The notes: generated by a model from the sequence alone, not told the origin. A DNA stretch of 64,000 nucleotides from Pectobacterium cacticida (GCF_036885195.1 NZ_CP133656.1:3782001-3846000); one strand, 5' to 3'; shown: positions 25,171-34,411, numbered from the stretch's first letter. Numbers and translations: made by a program.

Positions 25171-26841
25171 ATGAGACAAAATGCGGGTAACTGGCGCGAA
25201 ACTGACGTGGTTGTCATCGGCGGCGGTGCGACAGGCGCGGGAACGGCACGCGATTGCGCCCTGCGCGGACTGCGTTGCCTGTTGCTGGAACGTTATGATA
25301 TTGCGACTGGCGCGACCGGCCGTAATCACGGCTTATTACACAGCGGCGCCCGCTATGCGGTAACCGATGGCGAGTCTGCCCGCGAATGTATTCAAGAAAA
25401 CCAGATTCTCCGTCGCATTGCCCGCCATTGCATAGAACCGACAGACGGCCTGTTTATCACCTTGCCGGAAGACGATCTTGGCTGGCAGGCGCAGTTTATT
25501 GCCTCCTGCCAGCGGGCAGGTATCCGCGCCCAAGCGCTGGACCCGCAGGAGGCGCTGCGGCTGGAACCCGCGGCCAATCCGGCGCTGATCGGCGCGGTGC
25601 GAGTGCCGGATGGCTCTGTCGATCCTTTCCGCCTGACGGCGGCTAACATGATCGACGCCTGTGAGCACGGTGCTGAAGTGCTGACCTATCACGAAGTCAT
25701 TGGGTTGATTCGCCAAGGCGATCGAGTCACCGGCGTGCGCGTTTTCGACCATAAAAAAGGAAGAGAGACAGAAATATACGCGCAAGTGGTGGTCAACGCG
25801 GGGGGAATCTGGGGACAACGTATCGCAGAATATGCCGATTTATGCGTACGCATGTTTCCGGCGAAAGGCGCGCTACTGATTCTGGGGCATCGCATCAACA
25901 ACATGGTGATCAACCGCTGCCGCAAACCGGCGGATGCCGATATTCTGGTGCCGGGCGATACCATTTCGCTGATTGGCACCACGTCGACCCACATCGACTA
26001 CGATCAAATCGATGCAATGCAGGTGACGCCTGCCGAGGTGGAAACGCTGATGCGGGAAGGATCCATGCTAGCCCCTGCGCTCGCGAGTACGCGAATTCTG
26101 CGTGCTTATGCCGGTGTCCGTCCTTTGGTCGCCAACGATAGTGACCCGAGTGGGCGTAGCGTGAGCCGCGGCATTGTGCTGCTCGACCATGCCAGCCGCG
26201 ACGGGCTGGAAGGGTTTCTGACCATTACGGGCGGCAAACTAATGACCTACCGTCTAATGGCGGAGTGGGTGACGGACGCTATCTGCGAAAAACTGGGCCA
26301 TGACGTAGCCTGCTCGACGGCGCAGACGCCATTGCCCGGCTCTGAATCGCAGGATGAAATGAAAACCGCGACTCACGCCCTGTCAGCTTACCCCGCAGCG
26401 AAACCACTCTCTGCGCCGCTGCGCGGTTCAGCGATTTACCGTCACGGTGAACGAGCCGGAAGAATGCTGTCCGGTGACCGCCTGGATCGCAGTCTGGTGT
26501 GCGAGTGTGAAGCCGTGACGGCGGGCGAAGTGCGCTACGCGGTAGAAACATTACAGGTGAATAACCTGATTGATTTACGTCGGCGCACGCGTGTGGGCAT
26601 GGGCACCTGCCAGGGAGAATTGTGCGCCTGTCGTGCGGCGGGCCTGTTGTGTCGTCTGGGCACCGCGACGCCAGCGCAATCGCTCACGCAGCTCAGCGAA
26701 TTTTTAAATGAACGCTGGAAAGGCATTCGCCCGATCGCGTGGGGCAACGCCCTGCGCGAAAGCGAATTTACCAGTTGGGTTTATCAGGGGCTGTGCGGCC
26801 TGACGACCAGCGACAATCAGGAGGATCGCCATGCGCTATGA
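25171..26841 (+). CDS. glpA: Anaerobic glycerol-3-phosphate dehydrogenase subunit A
   Basis: FAD-containing catalytic subunit of the membrane-associated GlpABC complex that oxidises glycerol-3-phosphate to dihydroxyacetone phosphate under anaerobiosis. The 556 residues show the dinucleotide-binding VVVIGGGATGAGTARDCALR (about 12-31) and IATGATGRNHGLLHSGARYA. The C-terminal BFD-like [2Fe-2S] domain has CECEAVTAGEVRYA and CQGELCACRAAG (about 446-490). Ribosome binding site GGAG lies 10 bases before the ATG. The stop overlaps glpB by 11 bases. Confidence 0.97.
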   Translation: MRQNAGNWRETDVVVIGGGATGAGTARDCALRGLRCLLLERYDIATGATGRNHGLLHSGARYAVTDGESARECIQENQILRRIARHCIEPTDGLFITLPEDDLGWQAQFIASCQRAGIRAQALDPQEALRLEPAANPALIGAVRVPDGSVDPFRLTAANMIDACEHGAEVLTYHEVIGLIRQGDRVTGVRVFDHKKGRETEIYAQVVVNAGGIWGQRIAEYADLCVRMFPAKGALLILGHRINNMVINRCRKPADADILVPGDTISLIGTTSTHIDYDQIDAMQVTPAEVETLMREGSMLAPALASTRILRAYAGVRPLVANDSDPSGRSVSRGIVLLDHASRDGLEGFLTITGGKLMTYRLMAEWVTDAICEKLGHDVACSTAQTPLPGSESQDEMKTATHALSAYPAAKPLSAPLRGSAIYRHGERAGRMLSGDRLDRSLVCECEAVTAGEVRYAVETLQVNNLIDLRRRTRVGMGTCQGELCACRAAGLLCRLGTATPAQSLTQLSEFLNERWKGIRPIAWGNALRESEFTSWVYQGLCGLTTSDNQEDRHAL

Positions 26842-28102
26842 CGTCGTGATCATCGGCGGCGGGCTGGCAGGGTTGACCTGTGGGATTCGTCTGGCGGAAC
26901 AGGGAAAACGCTGCGCAATGGTTAGCGCCGGACAGAATGCGCTGCATTTTTCTTCCGGCGCGTTGGATTTACTCTCTCATCTTCCTGATGGGCAGCCGGT
27001 GAGCCATCCGCTGGAGGCGCTGGAGGCATTGGCGCATCAATCCCCTCGTCACCCCTATTCCCGGATCGGGGCGGCGACGGTCGCCGCACTGTTACCGCAG
27101 GTTGAGGCGCTGTTGCAGCGCAGCAATATCGCTCTGTTAGGCCATCATCAACAGAATCACTGGCGTATGACGCCATTAGGCCAGTTTCGCGCATGTTGGC
27201 TAAGTCCGGCTGATGGCGTAACGCGTGGCCTGCCGGAGTCCCATTTTGGCGACAACCCGCTCATTGCCGGTATCGACGGCTTTCTGGATTTTCAGTCCCG
27301 TATTGTTGCCGGTACGCTTCAGGCACGGGGTATCGCGGCACGCAGTGATGAACTCAAGCTACCGGTGCTGGATCGGCTACGCCAAAACCCCAGTGAATTC
27401 CGTGCGGTCAATATTGCCCGCGTGCTCGATCGGCCAGAGAATTACGCGGCGCTGGTGGAAGAGTTGACGCGCTTGGCCAACGGTAACGACGCCATCATCA
27501 TGCCCGCCTGTTTGGGGTTAGATCGCCCTGAGATCATCGGTGAACTCACCGTGGCGTTGGGTAAGCCGGTGCAGTTGCTGCCAACCTTACCGCCGTCAGT
27601 TCTCGGATTGCGTTTGCATCAGGCGCTGGCGCGCCGCTTTTGCCAACTAGGCGGCATGGTGATGCCGGGCGATCGCGCGACGCGTGCCGCGTTTTCCCCC
27701 CAGGAGATCGCGGTCTATAGCCATCATCACGGCGATATTCCACTGCGCGCGCAGCACGTGGTGCTGGCAAGCGGCAGCTTCTTCAGTAGCGGGCTGGTGG
27801 CGCAGTTCGATCGGGTGACTGAACCGGTCTTTGGGCTGGATGTTCGGTTCGCAGAGCAACGCGAAGGCTGGAGCCAGCAGGATGTGTTTGCGCCGCAGCC
27901 CTATAGGCAATTTGGGGCGATCGTCGATGAACGCCTGCACCCGCGTATCGGGGGAAAAACGGTCAACAATCTGTACGCGATTGGCGCAGTGCTGGAAGGC
28001 TTCGACCCTATTGCGCAGGGATGCGGAGCGGGTGTTTCCTTACTCAGCGCGATCCATGTTGCCGAACAGATTTTAAAGGGGGCAACCCATGAACCTGCTT
28101 GA
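26831..28102 (+). CDS. glpB: Anaerobic glycerol-3-phosphate dehydrogenase subunit B
   Basis: Flavoprotein subunit of GlpABC, proposed to pass electrons from GlpA toward GlpC and the menaquinone pool. The 423 residues start MRYDVVIIGGGLAGLTCGIR (FAD/NAD-binding Rossmann) and end in a second FAD-contact block, NNLYAIGAVLEGFDPIAQGC, followed by GAGVSLLSAIH. Length matches E. coli GlpB (419). It overlaps glpA at the start and glpC at the end, so the three are coupled. Confidence 0.96.
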   Translation: MRYDVVIIGGGLAGLTCGIRLAEQGKRCAMVSAGQNALHFSSGALDLLSHLPDGQPVSHPLEALEALAHQSPRHPYSRIGAATVAALLPQVEALLQRSNIALLGHHQQNHWRMTPLGQFRACWLSPADGVTRGLPESHFGDNPLIAGIDGFLDFQSRIVAGTLQARGIAARSDELKLPVLDRLRQNPSEFRAVNIARVLDRPENYAALVEELTRLANGNDAIIMPACLGLDRPEIIGELTVALGKPVQLLPTLPPSVLGLRLHQALARRFCQLGGMVMPGDRATRAAFSPQEIAVYSHHHGDIPLRAQHVVLASGSFFSSGLVAQFDRVTEPVFGLDVRFAEQREGWSQQDVFAPQPYRQFGAIVDERLHPRIGGKTVNNLYAIGAVLEGFDPIAQGCGAGVSLLSAIHVAEQILKGATHEPA

Positions 28103-29300
28103 CGATAACCGCTTTGAAGATTGCATCAAATGTACGGTTTGCACCACATATTGCCCGGTGTCGCGCGTTAACCCGCTTTATCCCGGCCCGAAACAGGCTG
28201 GGCCGGATGGCGAACGTCTGCGGCGCAAAGATCCGGCGCTGTACGATGAGGCGCTGAAATATTGTACTAACTGCAAACGCTGTGAGGTCGCCTGCCCGTC
28301 GGACGTCAACATCGGCGACATTATTCAGCGTGCGAAAGCGGCGCACAGTAACCATAAGCCAACGCTGCGCGACGCGATTCTGAGCCATACCGATTTCATG
28401 GGGTCGGTGGCGACGCCGTTTGCGCCGCTGGTTAATACGGCGACCGGTCTTAAACCCGTGCGCCAACTGCTGGATAAAGCGTTAAAGATCGACCATCGTC
28501 GCCAATTACCGACCTATTCGTTCGGCACCTTTCGCCGCTGGTATCGCCGACAGGCGGCAAAGCAGCGCGCTTATGATGAACAGATCGCTTATTTCCACGG
28601 CTGCTATGTGAATTATAACCATCCACAATTGGGTAAAGATCTGGTGCGGGTTTTTAACGCGCTAGGTATTGGCGTTCAGTTGCTGAATAAAGAGAAATGT
28701 TGCGGTGTGCCGCTGATCGCCAATGGTTTTCATGACAGAGCCAGAAAACAGGCGCGTGCCAACATTGCCTCGCTGGATGAGGCGATCAATCAGAAATCGC
28801 TGGCGGTCGTTGCAACGTCTTCGAGCTGTACGTTCACATTACGGGACGAATATCCACATCTGCTGGGCGTGGATAACGGCCACGTGCGCGATGGCGTTGA
28901 ACTGGTCACGCGTAAACTCTATCGACTGTTGGAAGACGAAGGGAAAACGCTGGCGTTGCGTCAAGTACCACTTCGGGTGGCGTACCATACGCCCTGCCAT
29001 TTGGAACGGATGGGCTGGACGGCCTACACGCTGGCATTGCTACAACGTATTCCCGGCCTACAATTGATAATGTTGGATTCCCAATGCTGCGGTATCGCGG
29101 GCACTTACGGCTTCAAAAAAGAGAATTACGCCACCTCGCAAGGCATTGGCGCACCGCTGTTTCGTCAGATTGAAGCGAGCGGTGCCGATATCGTCGTCAC
29201 CGATTGCGAAACCTGTAAATGGCAGATCGAGATGTCCACCAGCAAACCGTGCGAACATCCGATCACGCTGCTGGCGAGCGCATTGGCATCGCCACCGTAA
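28089..29300 (+). CDS. glpC: Anaerobic glycerol-3-phosphate dehydrogenase subunit C
   Basis: Iron-sulfur subunit linking GlpAB to the membrane and quinone. Two [4Fe-4S] motifs occur in the N-terminus: CIKCTVCTTYCPV (about 13-25) and CTNCKRCEVACPS (about 60-72). Two CCG-type cysteine-rich domains follow, with FHGCYVNYNHP, KCCGVPLI, HTPCHLERMG and QCCGIAGTYGFK. The 403 residues fit the E. coli subunit (396). Last gene of glpABC; no clear intrinsic terminator directly follows. Confidence 0.96.
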   Translation: MNLLDDNRFEDCIKCTVCTTYCPVSRVNPLYPGPKQAGPDGERLRRKDPALYDEALKYCTNCKRCEVACPSDVNIGDIIQRAKAAHSNHKPTLRDAILSHTDFMGSVATPFAPLVNTATGLKPVRQLLDKALKIDHRRQLPTYSFGTFRRWYRRQAAKQRAYDEQIAYFHGCYVNYNHPQLGKDLVRVFNALGIGVQLLNKEKCCGVPLIANGFHDRARKQARANIASLDEAINQKSLAVVATSSSCTFTLRDEYPHLLGVDNGHVRDGVELVTRKLYRLLEDEGKTLALRQVPLRVAYHTPCHLERMGWTAYTLALLQRIPGLQLIMLDSQCCGIAGTYGFKKENYATSQGIGAPLFRQIEASGADIVVTDCETCKWQIEMSTSKPCEHPITLLASALASPP

Positions 29301-29373
29301 CCCACAAAAAATAGGGGAGAAATGAGCCTAATTCCATCCCGTATTGCGAATAAGAATTTATCGCAAAAATCAC

Positions 29374-29402
29374 TTTACAGACGCGAATGATAATGATTAT
29401 TA
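29374..29402 (+). promoter_or_regulatory. Fur box and predicted promoter of ryhB
   Basis: TGATAATGATTATTA at 29388-29402 matches the 7-1-7 Fur consensus TGATAATnATTATCA at 14 of 15 positions. It overlaps a plausible promoter: TTTACA (29374-29379) and TATTAT (29398-29403) with an 18-base spacer. Iron-loaded Fur bound here would block RNA polymerase, as at E. coli ryhB. Confidence 0.8.
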
Positions 29403-29409
29403 TTGCTAT

Positions 29410-29547
29410 GCATTCTGGGGGAACGGTGCCGTGTACCTGTGTTAGCTATCAATGGTGTTCGCGTTTATCCCGTTACCCCGTGAAGGCATGACATTGCTCA
29501 CATTGCTTCCAGTATTATTTAGCCAGCTCGGGTGCTGGCTTTTTTTT
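29410..29547 (+). ncRNA. ryhB: RyhB small regulatory RNA (iron-sparing)
   Basis: Hfq-binding small RNA that represses non-essential iron-using proteins when iron is low. Bases 29490-29510 read GACATTGCTCACATTGCTTCC (given in two parts: GACATTGCTC, ACATTGCTTCC), identical to the E. coli RyhB pairing core. The terminator stem follows: AGCCAGC ... GCTGGCT at 29521-29540, then eight T. A Fur box lies upstream, and yhhW is a neighbour, the E. coli location (yhhW-yhhX-ryhB-yhhY). The 5' end is a prediction; if the promoter at 29374-29403 is used the RNA is ~138 nt, longer than the 90 nt of E. coli. Confidence 0.88.
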
Positions 29548-29672
29548 ATCTGTTTTTCCTGCGTTTTACCTATCCTGTTCTGATTTTTCGAACAGTGCGA
29601 TGAGTTTTTTCCGCTATCTTATTCTCCCCTGCCCATTACACTTTCCTTATCAAAAACGTGGGAGGAAATAAC

Positions 29673-30368
29673 ATGATCTATTTACGTCAGGCGCACGAAC
29701 GCGAGCATGCGAATCACGGTTGGCTCGATAGTTGGCATACGTTTTCATTTGCCGATTACTACGATCCTGACTTTATGGGGTTTTCGGCGCTGCGCGTGAT
29801 CAATGAAGACGTTATCGCAGGCGGCCAGGGCTTTGGCACGCATCCGCACAAAGATATGGAAATTCTGACCTATGTTTTATCCGGTACGGTTGAGCATCAG
29901 GACAGCATGGGCAATAAAGAACGGGTGCCGGCGGGTGAATTTCAGATCATGAGTGCGGGAACGGGAATCCGTCATTCGGAATACAATGCCAGCGAGCATG
30001 AGCCGCTGCATCTGTATCAAATCTGGATTATTCCAGAAAAGACCGGGTTGACGCCGCGCTACGAGCAGAAGCGCTTTGATGTGCAGCAAGGGCGTCAGTT
30101 GGTGTTGTCACCAGATGCGCGTGACGGCTCGCTGAAGGTTTTTCAGGACATGACACTGTGGCGTTGGGCGCTGAAGGCGCAGGAGCACGCGGTGTATCAG
30201 ATTCAGGCTGCACGCCGTATCTGGATTCAGGTGGTGCGTGGTACGGTCGAGGTTAACGGGCAACATGCGGGCACTAGCGATGCGCTTGCGATCTGGGACG
30301 AAACCGCGGTGACGGTACACGCCAGCGAGGATAGCGAGATTCTGCTGTTTGATTTGCCACCAGTATAA
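29673..30368 (+). CDS. yhhW: Pirin family protein YhhW (quercetin 2,3-dioxygenase type)
   Basis: Bicupin pirin-family protein; E. coli YhhW has quercetinase activity in vitro and the physiological substrate is unknown. The start is the ATG at 29673, preceded by an excellent GGAGGA, giving MIYLRQAHEREHANHGWLDS; the frame extends five codons upstream. The metal-binding cupin block GTHPHKDMEILTYVLSGTVE is at about residues 53-72 with later IRHSEYN and HLYQIW. Length 231 equals E. coli. Downstream of ryhB on the same strand. Confidence 0.93.
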   Translation: MIYLRQAHEREHANHGWLDSWHTFSFADYYDPDFMGFSALRVINEDVIAGGQGFGTHPHKDMEILTYVLSGTVEHQDSMGNKERVPAGEFQIMSAGTGIRHSEYNASEHEPLHLYQIWIIPEKTGLTPRYEQKRFDVQQGRQLVLSPDARDGSLKVFQDMTLWRWALKAQEHAVYQIQAARRIWIQVVRGTVEVNGQHAGTSDALAIWDETAVTVHASEDSEILLFDLPPV

Positions 30369-30426
30369 GAATGGCGCATTTTTTGCTAGACTCAGTCGAC
30401 TGTTTTGCAGGCATTTTTAGTTGACG

Positions 30427-31422
30427 ATGAAGAAAAAAAGACCCGTTCTCCAAGATGTAGCCGACCGTGTCGGGGTGACTAAAATGACGGTAAGCCGCTA
30501 TTTACGTAACCCCGCACAGGTTTCAGCCGCGTTGCAGAAAAAAATTGCCGTTGCCTTGGATGAGCTGGGCTATATCCCGAATCTCGCACCCAATATGCTA
30601 GCGAGTGCGACCAGCCGGGCGATTGGCGTGCTGCTGCCGTCATTAACGAATCAGGTGTTTGCCGAAGTACTGCGCGGGATAGAGCGCACGGCTGAGGCGC
30701 ACGGCTATCAGACCATGCTGGCCCACTATGGTTATCACCCCGACAAAGAAGAACAACGCTTAACCTCACTGCTGTCCTATCACATCGATGGACTTATCCT
30801 CGCCGAACGCGCCCACACGCCACGAACGCGCCAAATGCTGGATGTCGCGGGTATTCCGGTCGTAGAACTCATGGATTCCGCCTCACCTTGTCTGGATATG
30901 GCCGTTGGGTTTGATAACGTTGATGCGGCCCGACAGATGACGCTACGTATGGTCACATTAGGGCATCGTCATATCGTCTATCTCGGTGCGCGCCAGGATG
31001 AGCGTACCCTGATGCGCTGCCGCGGCTATGAGCAAGCGATGCGGGAAAGCGGCCTCGATAGTTATTGCGTGATGAGTGCGCGGGCGTCGTCTTATTCGCT
31101 CGGAGGGGAACTGTTGCGACAGGCGCAAGCGGAATACCCACTGGTCGATAGCGTATTCTGCACCAATGATGACCTGGCCGTGGGCGCGATGTTTGAATGT
31201 CAGCGGCAGGGATTACGGGTGCCGGAAGACATCGGCGTTGCGGGTTTCCACGGGCACGACATCGGGCAGGCGATGGTGCCGAAACTGGCTAGCGTCCTGA
31301 CGCCGCGTGAGCATATGGGACGCGTCGGCACCGAACACTTGCTGGCCCGACTGCGGGGCGAGTCGGTAGAACCGAACATCATTGATGTCGGCTTCACCGT
31401 ACTGGACGGTGAGAGCCTTTGA
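30427..31422 (+). CDS. gntR: Gluconate utilisation repressor GntR (LacI family)
   Basis: LacI/GalR-family repressor of gluconate uptake and phosphorylation, released by gluconate. Starting at the ATG of 30427 (a TTG two codons upstream is also in frame) the 331 residues begin MKKKRPVLQDVADRVGVTKM, where the helix-turn-helix is at about 8-27. Ligand-domain blocks SRAIGVLLPSLTNQVFAEVL and FCTNDDLAVGAMFECQR match E. coli GntR. Candidate operators for it are at 32004-32033 between gntK and the permease. Confidence 0.95.
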   Translation: MKKKRPVLQDVADRVGVTKMTVSRYLRNPAQVSAALQKKIAVALDELGYIPNLAPNMLASATSRAIGVLLPSLTNQVFAEVLRGIERTAEAHGYQTMLAHYGYHPDKEEQRLTSLLSYHIDGLILAERAHTPRTRQMLDVAGIPVVELMDSASPCLDMAVGFDNVDAARQMTLRMVTLGHRHIVYLGARQDERTLMRCRGYEQAMRESGLDSYCVMSARASSYSLGGELLRQAQAEYPLVDSVFCTNDDLAVGAMFECQRQGLRVPEDIGVAGFHGHDIGQAMVPKLASVLTPREHMGRVGTEHLLARLRGESVEPNIIDVGFTVLDGESL

Positions 31423-31431
31423 TCCTCGGCA

Positions 31432-31944
31432 TTAACCAGCGGTGCGCAGCGCGTCAACACAGCGCTGCACGACCTCTTCCGGCGTGCCATCGATATCGAT
31501 CTTCAGAACATCAGGTTCATCACGACCTGGTTCTTCCAGCGTATCGAACTGGCTTTTTAACAGCTCCGTCGGCATGAAATGGCCCGCTCTGGCTTGATGA
31601 CGAGCCAAAACCAGCTCAAAACTCCCTTTCAAATAGAGAAACACCATCTTTTCATTCCCTTCACGCAGACGGTCGCGATAGCGCTTTTTCAGGGCGGAAC
31701 AGACGATGATGCCAGTCTCGTTTTTGTGCGCCAGACTATAGGCGACATCGCTGAGCCGTTCCAGCCACGGTGCGCGGTCATCATCGTTAAGCGGCGTGCC
31801 GCTGGCCATTTTCTGAATGTTGGCGCGGGGATGCAGATCGTCGCCATCAATAAATTTCGCCTGAATAGCGCGGGCAAGTGCTGCGCCAACCGAAGATTTC
31901 CCACTGCCCGATACGCCCATCAAAATAATGCTTCGACCTGACAT
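31432..31944 (-). CDS. gntK: Gluconokinase
   Basis: Phosphorylates gluconate to 6-phosphogluconate, feeding the Entner-Doudoroff and pentose phosphate pathways. P-loop kinase of 170 residues with Walker A GVSGSGKSSVG (about 10-20), the DGDDLHP substrate loop (about 33-39), and CSALKKRYRDRLRE. In E. coli gntR, gntK and gntU run in one direction; here gntK is on the opposite strand, convergent with gntR (9 bases apart) and divergent from the permease, with shared operators between them. Confidence 0.95.
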   Translation of the reverse strand: MSGRSIILMGVSGSGKSSVGAALARAIQAKFIDGDDLHPRANIQKMASGTPLNDDDRAPWLERLSDVAYSLAHKNETGIIVCSALKKRYRDRLREGNEKMVFLYLKGSFELVLARHQARAGHFMPTELLKSQFDTLEEPGRDEPDVLKIDIDGTPEEVVQRCVDALRTAG

Positions 31945-32003
31945 AATTTGATCTCTATCCCAAACTGTAAATTAAATGATACTTAATAGTTCCAGATTTT
32001 AAC

Positions 32004-32033
32004 ATGTTACCCGTATCATGTTACCGGTATCAA
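32004..32033. promoter_or_regulatory. Two overlapping candidate GntR operators
   Basis: ATGTTACCCGTATCAT (32004-32019) and ATGTTACCGGTATCAA (32018-32033) both resemble the GntR operator palindrome ATGTTACCG-TAACAT. They lie 14 bases apart on centre-to-centre spacing, between gntK and the divergent permease gene, where one repressor could control both. Confidence 0.8.
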
Positions 32034-32040
32034 ATCATGA

Positions 32041-32056
32041 TGTGATACACCTCACA
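32041..32056. promoter_or_regulatory. Consensus CRP-binding site
   Basis: TGTGATACACCTCACA is a perfect match to TGTGA-N6-TCACA. It is directly next to the tandem GntR operators and 44 bases before the permease start codon, consistent with catabolite control of gluconate use. Confidence 0.85.
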
Positions 32057-32099
32057 AACAATCCGCCAATTCTGGCCCGGTGTCTAAAAGAGATGATTA

Positions 32100-33479
32100 A
32101 TGATGATAGAAATAACATCCGCCTATAGCGCCAGTGTGCTATTAACCATCGCTGTGGGCGCAGTCGCACTGTTACTGGTGTTGATTATGCGCTTTAAAGT
32201 GCACGCTTTTCTGGCCCTCACGTTGGTCAGTCTGGCCACAGCGCTGGTGACGAAAACGCCCTATGAAAAAATAGTCCCCACGTTGTTGAGCGGGTTTGGC
32301 GGCACGCTGGCATCCGTCGCCTTGCTGGTTGGTCTGGGCGCGATGATCGGCCGCTTGCTGGAGGTGACCGGAGGGGCGAATGTGTTGGCCGATACGCTCA
32401 TCAATAAATTCGGTGAGAAGCGAGCGCCTTTCGCGCTGGGGCTTGCCTCGTTGTTGTTTGGTTTCCCGATCTTTTTTGATGCTGGATTGATCGTGATGTT
32501 GCCGATTATTTTCAGCGTGGCGAAGCGTTTCGGCGGCTCCACGTTAACCTATGCGTTCCCTGCGGCAGGTGCCTTTGCTGTTATGCACGCCTTGCTGCCG
32601 CCACATCCTGGTCCGGTGGCGGCCAGTGAATTGCTGGGTGCCAACATTGGTCTATTGGTGCTGGTAGGCGCAGTGATTGCTTACCCCACCTGGTATCTTG
32701 GCGGTTATCTGTTTGGCCTGTGGGCAGGTAAAAAATTTCATTTACCATTGCCGTCAACCTTCCTGACGGAAGTCAAAGCAGACGAACAGCATACGCCGCC
32801 CACATTTGGTGTCGTCATGTGGGTGCTGCTACTGCCACTGATCTTGATCTTCCTTGATACCGGGTTGAATACCCTAACAGTAATGGGAGTCATCGGCGGC
32901 GATAGCGATCTGGTGCAATTCCTGAGGATGTTAGGGAAAACGCCCATTGCGCTGTTGATTACGGTTTTGTTCGCCATGATTATGTTTAGCGGCCAGCATA
33001 GCCGGAAACACCTGGAGAAAATATGTGAGGGTGCACTAGGGCCAGTGTGCTCGATCATTTTGGTCACTGGCGCAGGCGGAATGTTCGGCGGTGTACTACG
33101 CGCCAGCGGAATCGGTAACGCGTTGGCGGGAGCCCTGGCCGATACGGGCATGCCGGTGATTGTAGCGGCATTTGTGGTGTCTGCCGCTCTGCGCGTTGCT
33201 CAAGGGTCAGCGACGGTAGCTCTAACGACAACCGCGGCACTGATGGCCCCGGCGGTAGCGGCGACCCCAGGTCTGAGTCAGTTCGATCTCTGCTTCATCG
33301 TGGTGGCGATTGCGGGCGGTGCGACCGTGTTGTCACATGTGAACGATTCAGGCTTCTGGCTGGTTGGTCGTTTCCTCGAAATGGATGAAAAAACGACGCT
33401 GAAAACCTGGACGGTAATGGAAACGCTACTCGGCACCATCGCGTTTCTGATAGCACTGGTGGGAAGTATTTTCCTCTGA
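32100..33479 (+). CDS. Gluconate:H+ symporter, GntP family
   Basis: Inner-membrane gluconate permease with about 12-14 hydrophobic helices across 459 residues. Family blocks are GFGGTLASVALLVGLGAMIG (about 63-82), LLPPHPGPVAASELLGANIG, VAQGSATVALTTTAALMAP (about 364-382) and ATVLSHVNDSGFWLVGRF near the C-terminus. It could be named gntU by position next to gntK, but the HPGP loop also fits gntT/gntP-type permeases, so no symbol is given. Controlled probably by the GntR and CRP sites just upstream. Confidence 0.9.
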   Translation: MMIEITSAYSASVLLTIAVGAVALLLVLIMRFKVHAFLALTLVSLATALVTKTPYEKIVPTLLSGFGGTLASVALLVGLGAMIGRLLEVTGGANVLADTLINKFGEKRAPFALGLASLLFGFPIFFDAGLIVMLPIIFSVAKRFGGSTLTYAFPAAGAFAVMHALLPPHPGPVAASELLGANIGLLVLVGAVIAYPTWYLGGYLFGLWAGKKFHLPLPSTFLTEVKADEQHTPPTFGVVMWVLLLPLILIFLDTGLNTLTVMGVIGGDSDLVQFLRMLGKTPIALLITVLFAMIMFSGQHSRKHLEKICEGALGPVCSIILVTGAGGMFGGVLRASGIGNALAGALADTGMPVIVAAFVVSAALRVAQGSATVALTTTAALMAPAVAATPGLSQFDLCFIVVAIAGGATVLSHVNDSGFWLVGRFLEMDEKTTLKTWTVMETLLGTIAFLIALVGSIFL

Positions 33480-33487
33480 TGTGTTTA

Positions 33488-33507
33488 CCCCCTCCTTGCG
33501 GAGGGGG
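33488..33507. terminator. GC-rich hairpin between the gluconate permease and yhgN
   Basis: Perfect 8-bp stem CCCCCTCC / GGAGGGGG with loop TTGC, located 9 bases after the permease stop codon and in front of convergent yhgN. No T run, so only a probable terminator. Confidence 0.6.
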
Positions 33508-33536
33508 ACTATGAGACACTGAGAGCAACGATGCGG

Positions 33537-34130
33537 CTATAACTTCATATAAGCGCGTACACCGTCGAGGAACATTTGCGTCGACAGCATCACCAGAATC
33601 AGCCCCATCAATTTTTCCAGCGCACTCACGCCTTTCTCGCCCAGCATCCGTAAAAACACATCTGACATCAGTAGGATGACGAAGGAGATCGTCCAGGCGA
33701 TAAAGAGGGAAAGCGTCAATTGTGGCAACTGATTCGGGTATTGGTGGGAAAGCAGCATCAGCGCCGCCAGGATCGATGGCCCTGCCACCAGCGGGATGGC
33801 CATCGGCACCAGAAACGGTTCCTCACCAGCGGGGAGGCCGCTGCTGTTGCCTTCCTGCGAGGGGAAAATCATACGAATCGCGATGAGAAACAACACAATA
33901 CCGCCAGAAATAGAGACGGTTTCAGTGCGTAAATTGAGGATCGCCAGAATACGTTCGCCCGCGAACAGGAAAATCAGCATCAACCCAAGCGCGATCAACA
34001 TTTCACGGATCAGCACCACGCGGCGGCGCTTGGGATCGAGATGCTTAAGCACGGACATAAAGATCGGCAGGTTACCGAGTGGATCCATAATGAGCAACAG
34101 CAGCACCGTTGCGGAGATCATTTCTGTCAT
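33537..34130 (-). CDS. yhgN: MarC/YhgN family inner-membrane protein
   Basis: Protein of 197 residues with about six membrane helices, same length as E. coli YhgN. It begins MTEMISATVLLLLIMDPLGN, with the MarC-family DPLGNLPIFMSVL (about 16-28). AIPLVAGPSILAALMLL (about 112-128) is the second family block. Function is unknown; the earlier proposed role in antibiotic resistance of MarC proteins is not supported. It lies between the gluconate genes and asd as in E. coli. Confidence 0.92.
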   Translation of the reverse strand: MTEMISATVLLLLIMDPLGNLPIFMSVLKHLDPKRRRVVLIREMLIALGLMLIFLFAGERILAILNLRTETVSISGGIVLFLIAIRMIFPSQEGNSSGLPAGEEPFLVPMAIPLVAGPSILAALMLLSHQYPNQLPQLTLSLFIAWTISFVILLMSDVFLRMLGEKGVSALEKLMGLILVMLSTQMFLDGVRAYMKL

Positions 34131-34411
34131 GTTGGTTTTCTACTCCTGAAACCGTATTTTCTGATGGAGACCGTTTGCGAACCAATCCGCGCTATTATTT
34201 GTCTCTACCCGACGTTATAAGCACGATTGCTGAAAAATGGCGCGCTATCGAATAAATTCACTTGCGACTTTACGTACATTTTGTAAGGTTGAGCAATGCG
34301 ATAATTGACAGGTTTACGACACGACGCGCGCGACCTCTGCGGCAGCAATAATTCAGCGCTATCGACGTTAGCCGCAATTCTTTTTATTTCCCCCAAAGCA
34401 GGACAGTTACC

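Noticed and set aside
34131..34411. Lysine riboswitch upstream of asd
   Set aside because: Some gamma-proteobacterial asd genes carry one, but I could not identify the conserved core or a terminator/antiterminator pair here. A covariance-model search would settle it.
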